From Gp7-AA6 sp036395755 (GTDB lineage Bacteria > Acidobacteriota > Thermoanaerobaculia > UBA5066 > Gp7-AA6): a stretch of 64,000 nt of DNA. Positions 1-11,700 of this stretch are shown here, piece by piece. The stretch is taken from NCBI GenBank assembly GCA_036395755.1, contig DASWCZ010000058.1:1-64000 (forward strand), written 5' to 3'. The translations under genes and the position numbers were made by a program. Position 1 is the stretch's first letter. Every line of letters begins with the position of its first letter. The notes under the pieces were generated by a model, which was given only the letters and a program-made list of their open reading frames with translations, was not told where the DNA came from and did not search any database.

Positions 1-116
1 GACGCGAGGGTCAGGAGCGTGATGACCGACGCGGAACGGACCAGCCGCCCGCGCGCCTCCTCCGCCGGCAGCGGCACGTCCGTCACTTCGGGGAGTCGTT
101 CATCAGCTCGCGACAT
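1..116 (-). CDS. MurJ-like lipid II flippase, N-terminal fragment (cut by window edge)
   Basis: The minus strand opens with an ATG at 114-116 and stays open to the window edge, giving 38 residues. After a short acidic leader comes RSASVITLLTLASR. The arrangement S-x-x-T-L-x-S-R directly before a first membrane segment is what MurJ/MviN-type peptidoglycan-precursor flippases show at the N-terminus. It diverges from ssb across about 100 bp. Only the start is visible, so another polysaccharide-flippase family member is possible. The call rests on one short motif. Confidence 0.4.
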   Translation of the reverse strand, partial: MSRADERLPEVTDVPLPAEEARGRLVRSASVITLLTLA

Positions 117-219
117 TTTAAGAGTAGCAGTCAGCGGTCTTGGCCGCCCCGCGCCCGGACGTCATTTGTCTCCTCGGCGCGGGATATTCTTCGAAGCACT
201 TGAAAGGAGAGAGGAACAC

Positions 220-645
220 ATGGCCAGCGTCAACAAAGTCATCCTGATCGGCAACCTCGGGAAAGACCCGGAGCTTCGAACGACCCCGCAGGGGACTTCG
301 CTCGCGAGGTTCTCGGTCGCGACCACGACCACCTGGAAGGATGCCTCCGGCGCGAAGCAGGAGCGCACCGAGTGGCACGACATCGTGGCCTGGGAGCGGC
401 TCGCGCAGATTTGCGGCGAGTACCTGCACAAGGGCAAGATGGTCTACGTCGAAGGGAGCCTCCAGACTCGGAGCTGGGAGGACCAGAACGGGCAGAAGCG
501 ATACAAGACGGAGGTCAAAGCGAACAACGTCGTGATGTTGTCGCCGCCGCCGTCGCGGTCGGATTCCGCGCGCCCGGCTCCGGTTCGAGAAGAGAGCGAG
601 GCAGCCGAGCCGGTCGCCGCCTACGACGACGACGTGCCCTTCTAA
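220..645 (+). CDS. ssb: Single-stranded DNA-binding protein
   Basis: 141 residues. It binds ssDNA in replication, repair and recombination. The start MASVNKVILIGNLGKDPELR is the classic SSB OB-fold opening, with the later family blocks T-E-W-H-D-I-V-A-W and V-Y-V-E-G-S-L. The tail is Pro/Ser/Glu-rich and ends in DDDVPF, the acidic DDxxxF tip that recruits partner proteins. The ATG at 220 follows GAAAGGAGAGAGG at 202-214. The frame stays open upstream to 19, but that extension is Arg/Ser-rich, lies outside the family domain and was rejected. The gene stands alone; convergent nagZ ends 88 nt downstream and a direct-repeat pair fills the gap. Confidence 0.97.
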   Translation: MASVNKVILIGNLGKDPELRTTPQGTSLARFSVATTTTWKDASGAKQERTEWHDIVAWERLAQICGEYLHKGKMVYVEGSLQTRSWEDQNGQKRYKTEVKANNVVMLSPPPSRSDSARPAPVREESEAAEPVAAYDDDVPF

Positions 646-649
646 GCAA

Positions 650-727
650 GTCGCGGGGACAGGTCCTGCGGACCTGCACCCGCGTCCTTATTCAACGTCG
701 CGGGGACAGGTCCTGCGGACCTGCACC
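650..727. repeat. Pair of identical 31-bp direct repeats, each with a hairpin
   Basis: Two identical 31-bp copies, 650-680 and 697-727, are separated by 16 bp. Each contains CAGGTCC-TGC-GGACCTG, a 7-bp perfect stem with a 3-nt loop (660-676 and 707-723). They occupy almost the whole gap between the convergent ssb and nagZ stops. No third copy was seen in the window. Possible roles are a REP-like element or a transcription barrier acting on both strands; no T tract is present. Confidence 0.85.
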
Positions 728-732
728 GCGTG

Positions 733-1766
733 CTATTTCGTTGCCCCGGCCTCCGCGATTCGCTCGCGAAGCGCGGCGACGTTCGCCGCGATCTCTTCGA
801 GCGGACGATCGGGCGGCGGCGCCGCGCGCTCGAGAGAGCGGAGGCGTTGGACGAAAACGTCGTTCCGACGCGACGCCTCCGCGAGGCGCGGCGCGGGAAC
901 CTCCGCCTCGGCGCGGGCGACGCACTCCGGATACTCCTCGAGTCGGGAGCACACCAGCGCGAGGTCGCATCCGGCGCGAATCGCCGCCGCCGCTCGTTGG
1001 GGGAGAGCCCCGAACTCGGCGAGCGCGCCCATCTCGAGGTCGTCGGAAAACGCGACGCCTTCGAAGCCGACTCGGTCCCGCAGGAGCCGCGTCGCGGTGT
1101 CGGGAGAGAGTGAAGCCGGGAGACGGTCTCTCGCGCGGGCCGCGTGGGACACCATGATCGCGGCCGCGACGTCTTTCAAGGCTCGGAAAGGCGCGAGGTC
1201 GCGCTCCTCCTCTCGCTCGTCGTCGGGAAGGAAGGGCAGCGCCCGGTGCGTGTCACGGCCGGCGCGGCCCAGCCCCGGAAAATGCTTGAGGCAGCCGGCC
1301 ACGCCGCGCGAATGGAGACCTTGGAGAAAATTCCGGGCGGCCGCGATGATCCGGTCCGGCTCCTCCGCCGCCGTCCGCTCGCCCAGGACGCTCTCCCCCG
1401 CGCCGGGAAGCCTTCGGTCGACGACGGGGGCGAGATCGACTCGAACGCCCAACCGCGCGCACGCTTCCGCCGCGAGCTCGCCGGCGCGCCGGGCGAGACC
1501 CGCCTTCGCCGCGCCGTGAAAAGAGGGGAACGGGCCCGCGAGATCCCGCAGCCGGTCGACCGGTCCGCCTTCCTGGTCGATCGCGAGGAACGGCCGGGCC
1601 GGAAGCGTCCCGATCTCGAGGGCGAGGTCCGCGACCTGGCGTTCGCTTTCGATGTTCCGCTTGAACAGGACGACCGCGCGGGGCGGATGTCTTTCGAGGA
1701 TCGCCCGCTCGCTCGGGTCGAGAGCCGGACCGGCGATCCCGACGCCGAAGAGCCGCGAGGTGGCCG

Positions 1767-1770
<4 letters not shown>
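733..1770 (-). CDS. nagZ: Beta-N-acetylhexosaminidase (GH3, NagZ-like)
   Basis: 345 residues from a GTG at 1768-1770 that overlaps the mutS stop (GTGA). NagZ removes N-acetylglucosamine from anhydro-muropeptides during peptidoglycan recycling in the cytoplasm. Visible GH3 features are IDQEGG near residue 64, KHFPG, the Asp-x-His dyad in RDTH, and the nucleophile block FSDDLEMGA. Two usual positions differ: the Arg of DQEGGRV is Pro here, and the His of KHFPGHG is Leu. The Asp/His dyad and nucleophile Asp are kept, so activity is plausible but substrate contacts may be altered. The frame stays open upstream inside mutS, but that part is an antisense-type shadow with no family similarity. Confidence 0.88.
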
Positions 1771-4328
<2,558 letters not shown>

Positions 4329-4372
4329 CGGAGTGCTAGCATAACTGCGCCCCGATCCGAGGGTCCGTTCCG

Positions 4373-5008
4373 ATGCAAGTCCTCGCGCTGGATACGGCAA
4401 GTCCCCTACCATCCGTGACGCTCTACGCCCGCGGAGAGGTATGGGAAGAGCGTCTGCCGGACGACCGCCGATCGTCGGAAGAACTTCTTCCCGCGATCTC
4501 GCGCTGTCTCGCGGCGGCTGAGATCGGACTCTCCGACTGTCACCGCATCGGGGTCTGCGCGGGGCCCGGATCTTTTACCGGCATCCGCATCGGACTCGCA
4601 ACCGCCTGGGCCCTCGGGCGCGCCGCTCAGATTCCGGTCGAGACGGTCTCGACGCTGGAGGCGCTCGCGGAGACCGCCCGCGACCGCGCGCCGGGACCCG
4701 TGGCGGCGGCTCTCGACGCGGGCCGCGGCCAGATCGTGCTCGGCGTCTTTTCCCTGGAGGACGAGCGCGCTCGTCCGGAAGGCCCGCCCGCCCGGCTGTC
4801 GCTCGGGGAAGCGCGAGAACGCGCCGCCAACGTCGCCAGCGTTTCTCTTCCGTTCGACCTTCTCTTTTCCGGCGGGCATCCGACCGACTGCTCGCCTTCC
4901 CGCGCCCTCGCTCTCGCGGTCGCCCGTGCGCCGGGAGACGCGGTCTCGGCGCTCGAGGGGATCTACGCGAGGCCGAGCGCGGCCGAGGAGAAGCGTGGCG
5001 CTCCGTAA
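4373..5008 (+). CDS. tsaB: tRNA threonylcarbamoyladenosine biosynthesis protein TsaB
   Basis: 211 residues. TsaB is the non-catalytic partner of TsaD in making t6A at position 37 of ANN-decoding tRNAs. The opening MQVLALDTAS and CAGPGSFTGIRIGLA near residue 62 are the diagnostic ASKHA-fold motifs of TsaB. The gene diverges from mutS, with about 44 bp between the two starts. It overlaps rimI by 14 nt; tsaB-rimI pairing is common across bacteria and supports both calls. Confidence 0.95.
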   Translation: MQVLALDTASPLPSVTLYARGEVWEERLPDDRRSSEELLPAISRCLAAAEIGLSDCHRIGVCAGPGSFTGIRIGLATAWALGRAAQIPVETVSTLEALAETARDRAPGPVAAALDAGRGQIVLGVFSLEDERARPEGPPARLSLGEARERAANVASVSLPFDLLFSGGHPTDCSPSRALALAVARAPGDAVSALEGIYARPSAAEEKRGAP

Positions 5009-5483
5009 GCCGGAACCGGCGCTTTACGCGATCCGCCCGGCGCAAACCGGCGACTTGGACGAGATCGCCCGGATCGAACGCGAGTCGTTCCGAATCCCGT
5101 GGAAGCGCGAATTCTTCGAGAGCGAGCTGCGCGAGCCGTACCGGTTCACGCGAGTCATCGCCGGAGGGCCGGGCGTCGATCCACGCGTCGCCGGATACCT
5201 CTTCGCGGTATCGCTCTACGAGGAATTTCACATCAACAAGGTCGCGACCGATCCCAGGGTTCGGCACCGGGGATTGGGACGACAGCTCCTGGAGGACGCG
5301 ATCGTCCGCGCGCGCTCGATCGAGGCGGAGAGCATCACGCTCGAAGTTCGTGTCTCCAACCTGCCCGCGCGCGAGCTCTATCGGTCCTATGGCTTTCACG
5401 AGTCTTTCCGGCGCAAGGCCTACTACCAGGACGGCGAGGACGCATTCGCGCTCGTCCTTCCGCTCGAGCCGGCTCGGAAATAG
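4995..5483 (+). CDS. rimI: Ribosomal protein S18 alanine N-acetyltransferase-like GNAT enzyme
   Basis: 162 residues from a GTG at 4995, preceded by GAGGAG at 4985-4990. It is a GNAT-fold N-terminal acetyltransferase. The acetyl-CoA loop is visible as VRHRGLGRQLL (R-x-x-G-x-G), followed by the C-terminal block NLPARELYRSYGF found in RimI proteins. The longer frame (from 4926) adds an Arg-rich stretch inside tsaB and was rejected. Overlap with tsaB indicates one operon. S18 as substrate is assumed from the family. Confidence 0.92.
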   Translation: MALRKPEPALYAIRPAQTGDLDEIARIERESFRIPWKREFFESELREPYRFTRVIAGGPGVDPRVAGYLFAVSLYEEFHINKVATDPRVRHRGLGRQLLEDAIVRARSIEAESITLEVRVSNLPARELYRSYGFHESFRRKAYYQDGEDAFALVLPLEPARK

Positions 5484-5595
5484 AGAATTCTGCGGGAACG
5501 GTCGGTTGAAACCCCGCCGTCCCGCCGATAGACTCGCGCCGTGACCGGGTCTCTCCCCTTCTTTCCTCAAAAAACGAACAAGGAGGTCTGATCGG

Positions 5596-5820
5596 ATGCA
5601 ACACGATCACATGGAGGCCGCGCCAGACCAGGACCCGGAGTACCGCCGCCTTCACGACGAGCATCGCAGCCACGAGGAGCGGCTGCAGATCCTCGCCGCG
5701 AAGTCGCGGCTCTCCGAGGACGAGGAGATCGAGGAAAAACGCCTGAAGAAAGAAAAGCTCCTGTTGAAGGACCGGATGGAAGAAATCGCCCGAACGTATC
5801 GCGAGGGGGTCGCCCACTGA
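5596..5820 (+). CDS. DUF465/YdcH-family small coiled-coil protein
   Basis: 74 residues, preceded by a strong AAGGAGG at 5580-5586. The sequence is highly charged and helical: YRRLHDEHRSHEERL, then K/E-rich ...EEKRLKKEKLLLKDRM and a C-terminal ARTY. This is the layout of the DUF465 (YdcH) family of about 70 residues. Function is unknown. Its stop codon overlaps the inferred CTG start of psd (CTGA), so the two are probably translationally coupled. Confidence 0.85.
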   Translation: MQHDHMEAAPDQDPEYRRLHDEHRSHEERLQILAAKSRLSEDEEIEEKRLKKEKLLLKDRMEEIARTYREGVAH

Positions 5821-6446
5821 GGATCCCCGTCGCCCGCGAAGGATGGGTCTTCATCCTTCCTCCAGCGGCGGCGGCCGCCGTCGCCGCGTGGACCGGCCAC
5901 CCGATCGTCGCTCTGTTCTTCCTCGCCCTGGCGCTCTTTCTGCTCTCCTTCTTCCGGGATCCTGAGCGCGTCCCCGAAGGCGGCGAAGAGACCATCGTTT
6001 CCCCGGCTGACGGCACCGTGCTTTCCGTCGCGCCCGCTCCGGAATCACCGCCCGGCTCCTCGCGACGGCTCTCGATTTTCATGTCCGTCTTCAACTGCCA
6101 CGTCAACCGGGCGCCGGTCTCCGGAGAGGTTGCCGGCTACGAATACACCCCCGGCCGGATGGCGGCCGCTTTTCTCGAGAAGGCCTCCACGGAAAACGAG
6201 CAGAACCGCATCACGCTCGCCTCGGAGCGGGGCGGCGTGACCTTCAAGCAGATCGCGGGCGCCCTCGCCCGCCGCATCGTCTTCTATCCCCGGGTCGGCG
6301 AGCGGCTCTGGCGCGGGCAGCGAATCGGGATGATCCGGCTCGGCTCCCGGGTCGATCTGTTTCTGCCGGATGACGCGGAGGTTCTCGTCGCGCGCGGAGA
6401 CAAGGTGACGGCCGGACGGACCGCGATCGCGCGCTGGAAGGCCTGA
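5817..6446 (+). CDS. psd: Phosphatidylserine decarboxylase (short, proenzyme type) with CTG start
   Basis: About 209 residues. It decarboxylates phosphatidylserine to phosphatidylethanolamine at the inner membrane. The frame reads (M)RIPVAREGW, the usual opening of short Psd proteins, then two hydrophobic stretches (about residues 11-46), SPADG near 62, HVNRAP near 95, and the self-cleavage region IRLGSRVDLFLP (Gly176-Ser177), where the pyruvoyl group forms. No ATG/GTG/TTG precedes these conserved residues. The only plausible in-frame initiator is CTG at 5817, overlapping the previous stop and following GCGAGGGGG. The first ATG (6081, within the FMSVFN segment) would delete the N-terminal third. 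It is followed 1 nt later by pssA. Confidence 0.9.
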   Translation: MRIPVAREGWVFILPPAAAAAVAAWTGHPIVALFFLALALFLLSFFRDPERVPEGGEETIVSPADGTVLSVAPAPESPPGSSRRLSIFMSVFNCHVNRAPVSGEVAGYEYTPGRMAAAFLEKASTENEQNRITLASERGGVTFKQIAGALARRIVFYPRVGERLWRGQRIGMIRLGSRVDLFLPDDAEVLVARGDKVTAGRTAIARWKA

Positions 6447-6447
6447 C

Positions 6448-7263
6448 ATGAGTCGCGAAACGGACCACGACGGCGCGAGCCCGGAGGAGGCTCTTCTCTT
6501 CGCTCCGCCGGATGCTCCGGGCGCGAATCTCCAGACGACCGCACGGTCGCGGCTGTCGCGGGGAGTCTTCATCCTCCCGACGCTCTTCACCGTGGGGAAC
6601 CTCTTCTGCGGCTACCTCTCGGTCTGGTGCTCGATCCGCGGCACGTTCGAGACGGCCGCGATCCTGATCATCGTCGCGGCAGTTCTCGACCTGCTCGACG
6701 GCCGCATCGCGCGGTTGACCAACTCCGCTTCCCGCTTCGGGGCGGAGTACGACTCTCTCGCGGACCTCGTCTCGTTCGGCGTCGCTCCGGCAGTCCTGGC
6801 GTACTCCTGGGGGCTCGCGGATTTCCATCGCCTCGGGTGGATGGCCTCGTTCCTGTTCGTCGTGTGCGGCTCGATGCGGCTCGCCCGGTTCAACATCCAG
6901 ACGCGCGTGGTCGACAAGAAGTACTTCATCGGCCTTCCGATCCCGGCGGCGGCGGCGACGATCTCGGCGCTCGTGCTGGCGACGCCGGAACGCCTCGTGT
7001 CACAGGTCTGGATGACGGGCCTGCTCGTTTTGACTGTGATCCTGTCCTATCTGATGATCTCGACCCTGCGCTACCGCTCGTTCAAGGATCTCGACCTGCG
7101 GCGGCAGCGCCGGGCCTGGATCCTCCCGGTGATCGCGCTCGTTTTCGCGGTCGTCGCGTACCGGCCCGCCGCCACGCTTCTAGCGATCGCGCTCGTCTTC
7201 GCCGCCTCCGGTCCGATCGCCAAGGTCGTCTCCGTCGTCCGCGATCGGCGACGCACCGCCTGA
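6448..7263 (+). CDS. pssA: CDP-diacylglycerol-serine O-phosphatidyltransferase
   Basis: 271 residues. It makes phosphatidylserine from CDP-diacylglycerol and serine, the substrate for the adjacent Psd. The CDP-alcohol phosphotransferase signature DG(x)2AR(x)8G(x)3D(x)3D is present as DGRIAR...FGAEYDSLAD. Several membrane helices follow, including one near residues 125-140 and a cluster over the last 90 residues. The N-terminal 35 residues are polar. It starts 1 nt after psd, so psd-pssA forms a PE-synthesis module. It is convergent with the lipoprotein gene, with stops 1-2 nt apart. Confidence 0.95.
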   Translation: MSRETDHDGASPEEALLFAPPDAPGANLQTTARSRLSRGVFILPTLFTVGNLFCGYLSVWCSIRGTFETAAILIIVAAVLDLLDGRIARLTNSASRFGAEYDSLADLVSFGVAPAVLAYSWGLADFHRLGWMASFLFVVCGSMRLARFNIQTRVVDKKYFIGLPIPAAAATISALVLATPERLVSQVWMTGLLVLTVILSYLMISTLRYRSFKDLDLRRQRRAWILPVIALVFAVVAYRPAATLLAIALVFAASGPIAKVVSVVRDRRRTA

Positions 7264-7264
7264 C

Positions 7265-8785
7265 TTAGCGGGTTCCCGGACCCGGGGTCCGGGGTCTCAC
7301 GAGCGCGGGCAGGGCCCAATCCGTCGCCACCGGCTCGCCTCCGGCTGCCGGCGCGACGTGTGTCCGCGTCCGGCAGCACGGGGACGGGAGCGCCCCCCGC
7401 ACCTGGAGGCGTGCCGGCGAGAATTGCTCGAGCGGGGCAACGAAGGTCTCGAACAGCCGCACGCGGCTCGCGCGACCCGGCGACACCCGACGGCCCGCCG
7501 CGTCGTACACCTCCCACCGGTCGAACGCTCCCGGTTCGACATCGGAGACGCGCGCGGGGGCGACGTCCACCTCGATCCAGTTCTCGACGCGGGAGACGAG
7601 CGAGGCGTTCACGCTCCCGTTCTCGGCCCCAACCCTCAGCAGGCGACCGCCTTCCGGCGATTCCCAGACCTGGAGGTCGGGAGCACCCCAGCGTCCGGCG
7701 AGCGCGTCGGGGAGGGCGGAAATCGGAAAGAGGCGCCCGGCTTCGGACCTGCCCTCGAAAACGACGAGCCGCCCGCGCGCGAACCGGCGCTCCTTGCGAT
7801 CGGACTCGAAGCGGGCGCGCATGTCGGCAAGGGAGGGAAACGTGAACGTCACGGAGTCGCCGGCGGAGAGCGCGAGCCCGCCCGCCGCGACATCGCGGGT
7901 CGCGCGCAGGGAAAACTCCCATCCCTTCTCCTCTTTCCACGGGACTTCCTGCACGAGCTCCAGTCGGGAATCGTTCGTCAGGGCGTCGAGCGCGGCCTCG
8001 GGAACGCGGGGCCCCGACTCTCCCGACTTCCGGCGGACGACACCGCCACCTGCCGGCTCGTAACCGGCCCACCAGAGCTTGCCGAGCGCGTCGGTCGAGG
8101 CCGGGTCGGCGCCGTTGCCGCCGCCGAAGACGAAAGCGACGAAACCGTCGATCCGCGATGCGAGCGCCCGAACGGCCTCGCGCGACTTCTTCTCGTTCGG
8201 CGGCGGCCGCCGGAGCGACCACGTGAGGGCGACGCCCCTCGGCAGCCGCCCCCGCGTACCCGCGCGGGAGAGGCCGTGGGTCAGAAGGGAGCGCGCCTCC
8301 TTGAACGCTGCTGCGTGTGCCTCGGCGGTCGCGCCGGAGAAGGGAACGTCCATGTGTATTCCCCGCAGCGGACCGAAGGCGGCGCCGCGCGAGACCGCCG
8401 CTTCGATTTCTTTCGCGAGGAAAGCGCCGAACTTCTCCGCCCGGTCTTTCGTCGCGCCTTCGAGCGGATCGGCGGCCGCGCGGACGACCAGCACGACGGG
8501 GATTCGCGAAATCGGTCGAGCGGGCGTGGGAAGGTCGCTTCCGGTCCATCCTTCGGCGTTCGCGACGATTTGCCGCGCCGGGAGAAAAACCGCGGCGCAG
8601 TGAAACTTCGCCAGCGCTTCCTCGATGCCCGGTTCGTCCGGAGCGTTTCCGTCCGAGAACCAGGCGGCGTCCCCGCGGAGCGGCTCGAGGGGACGCGGCC
8701 CCCGCGCCCGGCGCGAGCAGCCCACCGCGGAGAGCGCGCAGAGCGCGACGAAGAGCAGTCCGCCGGGAAGCTGGCCGCGTTTCAT
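7265..8785 (-). CDS. Uncharacterised lipoprotein downstream of the sensor kinase
   Basis: 506 residues. The N-terminus MKRGQLPGGLLFVALCALSA followed by VGC is a type II signal peptide with lipobox. The ATG at 8783-8785 overlaps the stop of the kinase gene (ATGA), implying co-translation. The middle region contains GIHMDVPFSGAT and LASRIDGFVAFVFG, a pattern somewhat like DUF3142 lipoproteins, but I cannot confirm this. The C-terminal half looks beta-rich. A link to the kinase is suggested only by coupling. It could be an accessory sensor or an unrelated envelope protein. Confidence 0.75.
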   Translation of the reverse strand: MKRGQLPGGLLFVALCALSAVGCSRRARGPRPLEPLRGDAAWFSDGNAPDEPGIEEALAKFHCAAVFLPARQIVANAEGWTGSDLPTPARPISRIPVVLVVRAAADPLEGATKDRAEKFGAFLAKEIEAAVSRGAAFGPLRGIHMDVPFSGATAEAHAAAFKEARSLLTHGLSRAGTRGRLPRGVALTWSLRRPPPNEKKSREAVRALASRIDGFVAFVFGGGNGADPASTDALGKLWWAGYEPAGGGVVRRKSGESGPRVPEAALDALTNDSRLELVQEVPWKEEKGWEFSLRATRDVAAGGLALSAGDSVTFTFPSLADMRARFESDRKERRFARGRLVVFEGRSEAGRLFPISALPDALAGRWGAPDLQVWESPEGGRLLRVGAENGSVNASLVSRVENWIEVDVAPARVSDVEPGAFDRWEVYDAAGRRVSPGRASRVRLFETFVAPLEQFSPARLQVRGALPSPCCRTRTHVAPAAGGEPVATDWALPALVRPRTPGPGTR

Positions 8786-11700
8786 GAGGACGCGACCGGC
8801 GCTTCGCGCGTCGCGGCTGCCTCCGGCAGCTCGAAGCGGACGCGGAAGCCGCCGCCTTTCCGGTTTTCCGCGGCGATCGTTCCTCCGTGCTCCTCGACGA
8901 TCTTCTTGGCGATCGCGAGACCCAGGCCGGTCCCGCCGCTCTTCGCCGAGAAATAGGGATCGAAGAGGCGCGGCAGGATCCGAGCGGGAACGCCGGGTCC
9001 CGTGTCGTCGACGGTGACGACGATGCGGCCTTCCGCTCGCTCCACGGAAAGCCGGATCTCGCCTCCGCCGCTCGCGAGGGCGTCGACGGCGTTGCCGATC
9101 AGGTTGGAGATCACCCGGGCGAGCAGGCGCGGATCCGCCTCCGCGAGCAACTCGGGATCGGCGTCGACCGACCAGCGGACGCCCGGCGCGCCCGCGAATG
9201 CGGCGGCCGAGTCCCGGATCACCCGGGCGACGTCGGTCGGACCCATCTCCGGCCGCGGCAGGCGCGCATAGTCGGAGAACTCGGAGGCTGCGCGCTTCAA
9301 CTCCTCCGTCTGCCGGAGCACGTTCGAGACGCATTCCTCGAGCACGCGTTCGAACTCCGGAGTCCTGCCACCGCTTCGCCTCCACACCTCGCGGAGGTGC
9401 TCGACCGACAGGCGGATCGGCGTCAACGGGTTCTTGATCTCGTGCGCGATGATGCGCGCCATCTCCGCCCAGGCTGCCAGCCGGTTCGAGCGGACGACCT
9501 CGGAGACGTCCTCGATGACGGCCATAAGGGCTCCCTCGCCTCCGACCGGGAGCGGTACGGTCACGATGCGCCAGCGTTCGCCGGCGCGCGGCTCGACCTC
9601 GGCGGTCACGGAAGTGTCGGTGAACCGCAAGAGAGTCTTCCGCACTTCGGCCATGCGCTCTCCGGGAAAGACGTCTTCGAGAGTCGCGCCCTCTGCGCTC
9701 CCGCCGCCGAGTGTTGCCGCGGCCGGGTTCGCGAGAAGGACCCCCCCGTCGGCGCGGTAGGCGACGACGCCGGCTGTCAGATGGGCGAGCAGCGTCGCGA
9801 GCCGCTCCTTTTCCCGCGAGAGCGCGTCGGTGTGCTCCTTCAGGCTACGCGACATCGAGAGGAACGCCCGAACGAGCTCCTTTAACTCTTCGTCGGGCGG
9901 CTCGGCGAGGCTCGGAGCGAAATTGCCCCGGGCGACCGCGCGGGTTCCCTCGACGAGATCGGCGACGGGGCGGGCGACTCGAAGCGCCAGCCGACCCGCC
10001 ACGGCGGCGGAGATGAGAAATACGAGAAGGCTGAAGGCCGAGACGGCCGCCGTCAGCTGCGCTGCCTCCGCTTCCGCGATCCGCTGCTGGGGAAGAAGGA
10101 GGACCGAGAGGAGCCCGGGGCTGCGAACACCGGGGACACCCGGCAGCGCGGTGAGCGCCGTCGTCATCTCTTCGAAGCTTCCTCCGCCGACGATGCGGGA
10201 TCCGATCTGTTGCCGCGCTCCAGAGAGCCCGATCGCCCGATAGATCACGGCCGGGACCCGGTCCGGAAGGAGCCCGGCGTCGTAGAGGTCGCGCCGAGAA
10301 GTCGCGACGAGCCGGCCATCGGGTGCGTAGACCGAAAGGTCGTAGCTGACCGCGTTGGCGAGCCAGCCGAGAAGTGCGTCGTCCAAGAGGCCGAGCCTTC
10401 CGCGCCCCGCCGTCGCGGAAGGCAGGTAGTCGTCGAGGACGCGGCGCGCCGTTTCGAGGCCCGTGCGCGCGTGATCGAGCGTATCCCGCACCGAGCGGGT
10501 CTCGATCGCCGACCGTAGAAAGAACGTGACCGCGAGCAGCGGAATCATGACCCCCACGACGAAGAGTCCGACCAGCCGTCCCCGAAACGTGCGCAGGCCG
10601 CGGGGAAGTATTTCCCGGCGCATCGCGCTCGGAGTCGCGGCGAATTTCCAGAGGACGAGCCCCCCGACGAGCAGGTAGAGAACGAGAATCCCGGGAACCA
10701 GCAGAGCCGCGGTGAGCGCGCGTCCGAGCAGGTCCGGCACCGGAATCGCGACGAGCTGAAAGCCTTCCGGCAGAGACCGGACCTCACCGAAGAGCTCACT
10801 GCCGCGGTACGGCAGCCGGATCCGCACTGCCGACTTTCCGTGCCGCAGCTTTTCGATCGCGTCCGGCGGCAGCGGCGGGCCCTCTTCGCGCGGCGATCCG
10901 TCCGGCGCGTACGAGGCGAGAAACGGCCGGACGCGCTCTTCGTTCTCGACGTCGGCGGCCGTTCCGAGAACGAGCCTCCGGTAGACCTCGATGCGCGGCG
11001 GAAGGGGATCCCACGTCGGCCAGTCCGCGACCTCGAGCTCGACGCGCCCCCAGGGAGCGCCGCCGTTGCCGAGAGCGACCGCGCGGTGAAGAATCGCGAC
11101 CCGATGACGGTCGATCCGCGCCTCCGTCGGTCGCGTGTCCGAGGGGGACACCTCCGTCTCCGGGATGAGCGAGAACCGGCTGCGCGAGACGCCGGCCGGG
11201 TCGAAGACTTCGTAGGTCGTCAGAGGAGGTTGCCGGAGCTTCTCTTCCGCCTCGCGCCAGAGGCGGTAGGCGAGATCGGAGATGTCGGTCCGATCGATCG
11301 GCGCCGGCAGCTCGGTCGCGAGGTCGGTTCGCGAGAGACGCTCGACCGCGAGATGGGCCGCGAGGACGGCGCCGGCGGAGACGCGCGATGGGTCGGGCAA
11401 CCGGATGGCGGCGGCGGTGCGATACGCGTCGCGCGCGCGGTCCTGTTCGTTCAACGGAGAGGCCGCCAGCACGACCAGCAGTGTCGATCCCACGAGAAGG
11501 CGCGTCGCTCCGAAAGTCTCCGTCGTTCGGGCCTCTCCGACGGCTCGGGACCAGAGCTCGAGCGCGACGGCCGCGGCCGCGAAGACGGCGACGCGATACC
11601 AGTCGGACGGGACGACCGCCGCCAGGCTCATGACGATTGCAGCCGCCGTGAAGGCGAGCGCGGCCGTGATCCACGTCCTGCCTCTCGACTCGGCTTCCCG

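Noticed and set aside
19..219. 67-residue N-terminal extension of SSB
   Set aside because: The start lies over the divergent MurJ-like gene; the conserved SSB start and a strong Shine-Dalgarno are at 220.
7358..8956. 532-codon plus-strand ORF opposite the lipoprotein gene
   Set aside because: A shadow frame rich in Arg/Gly; the minus strand shows a signal peptide, lipobox and coupled start.
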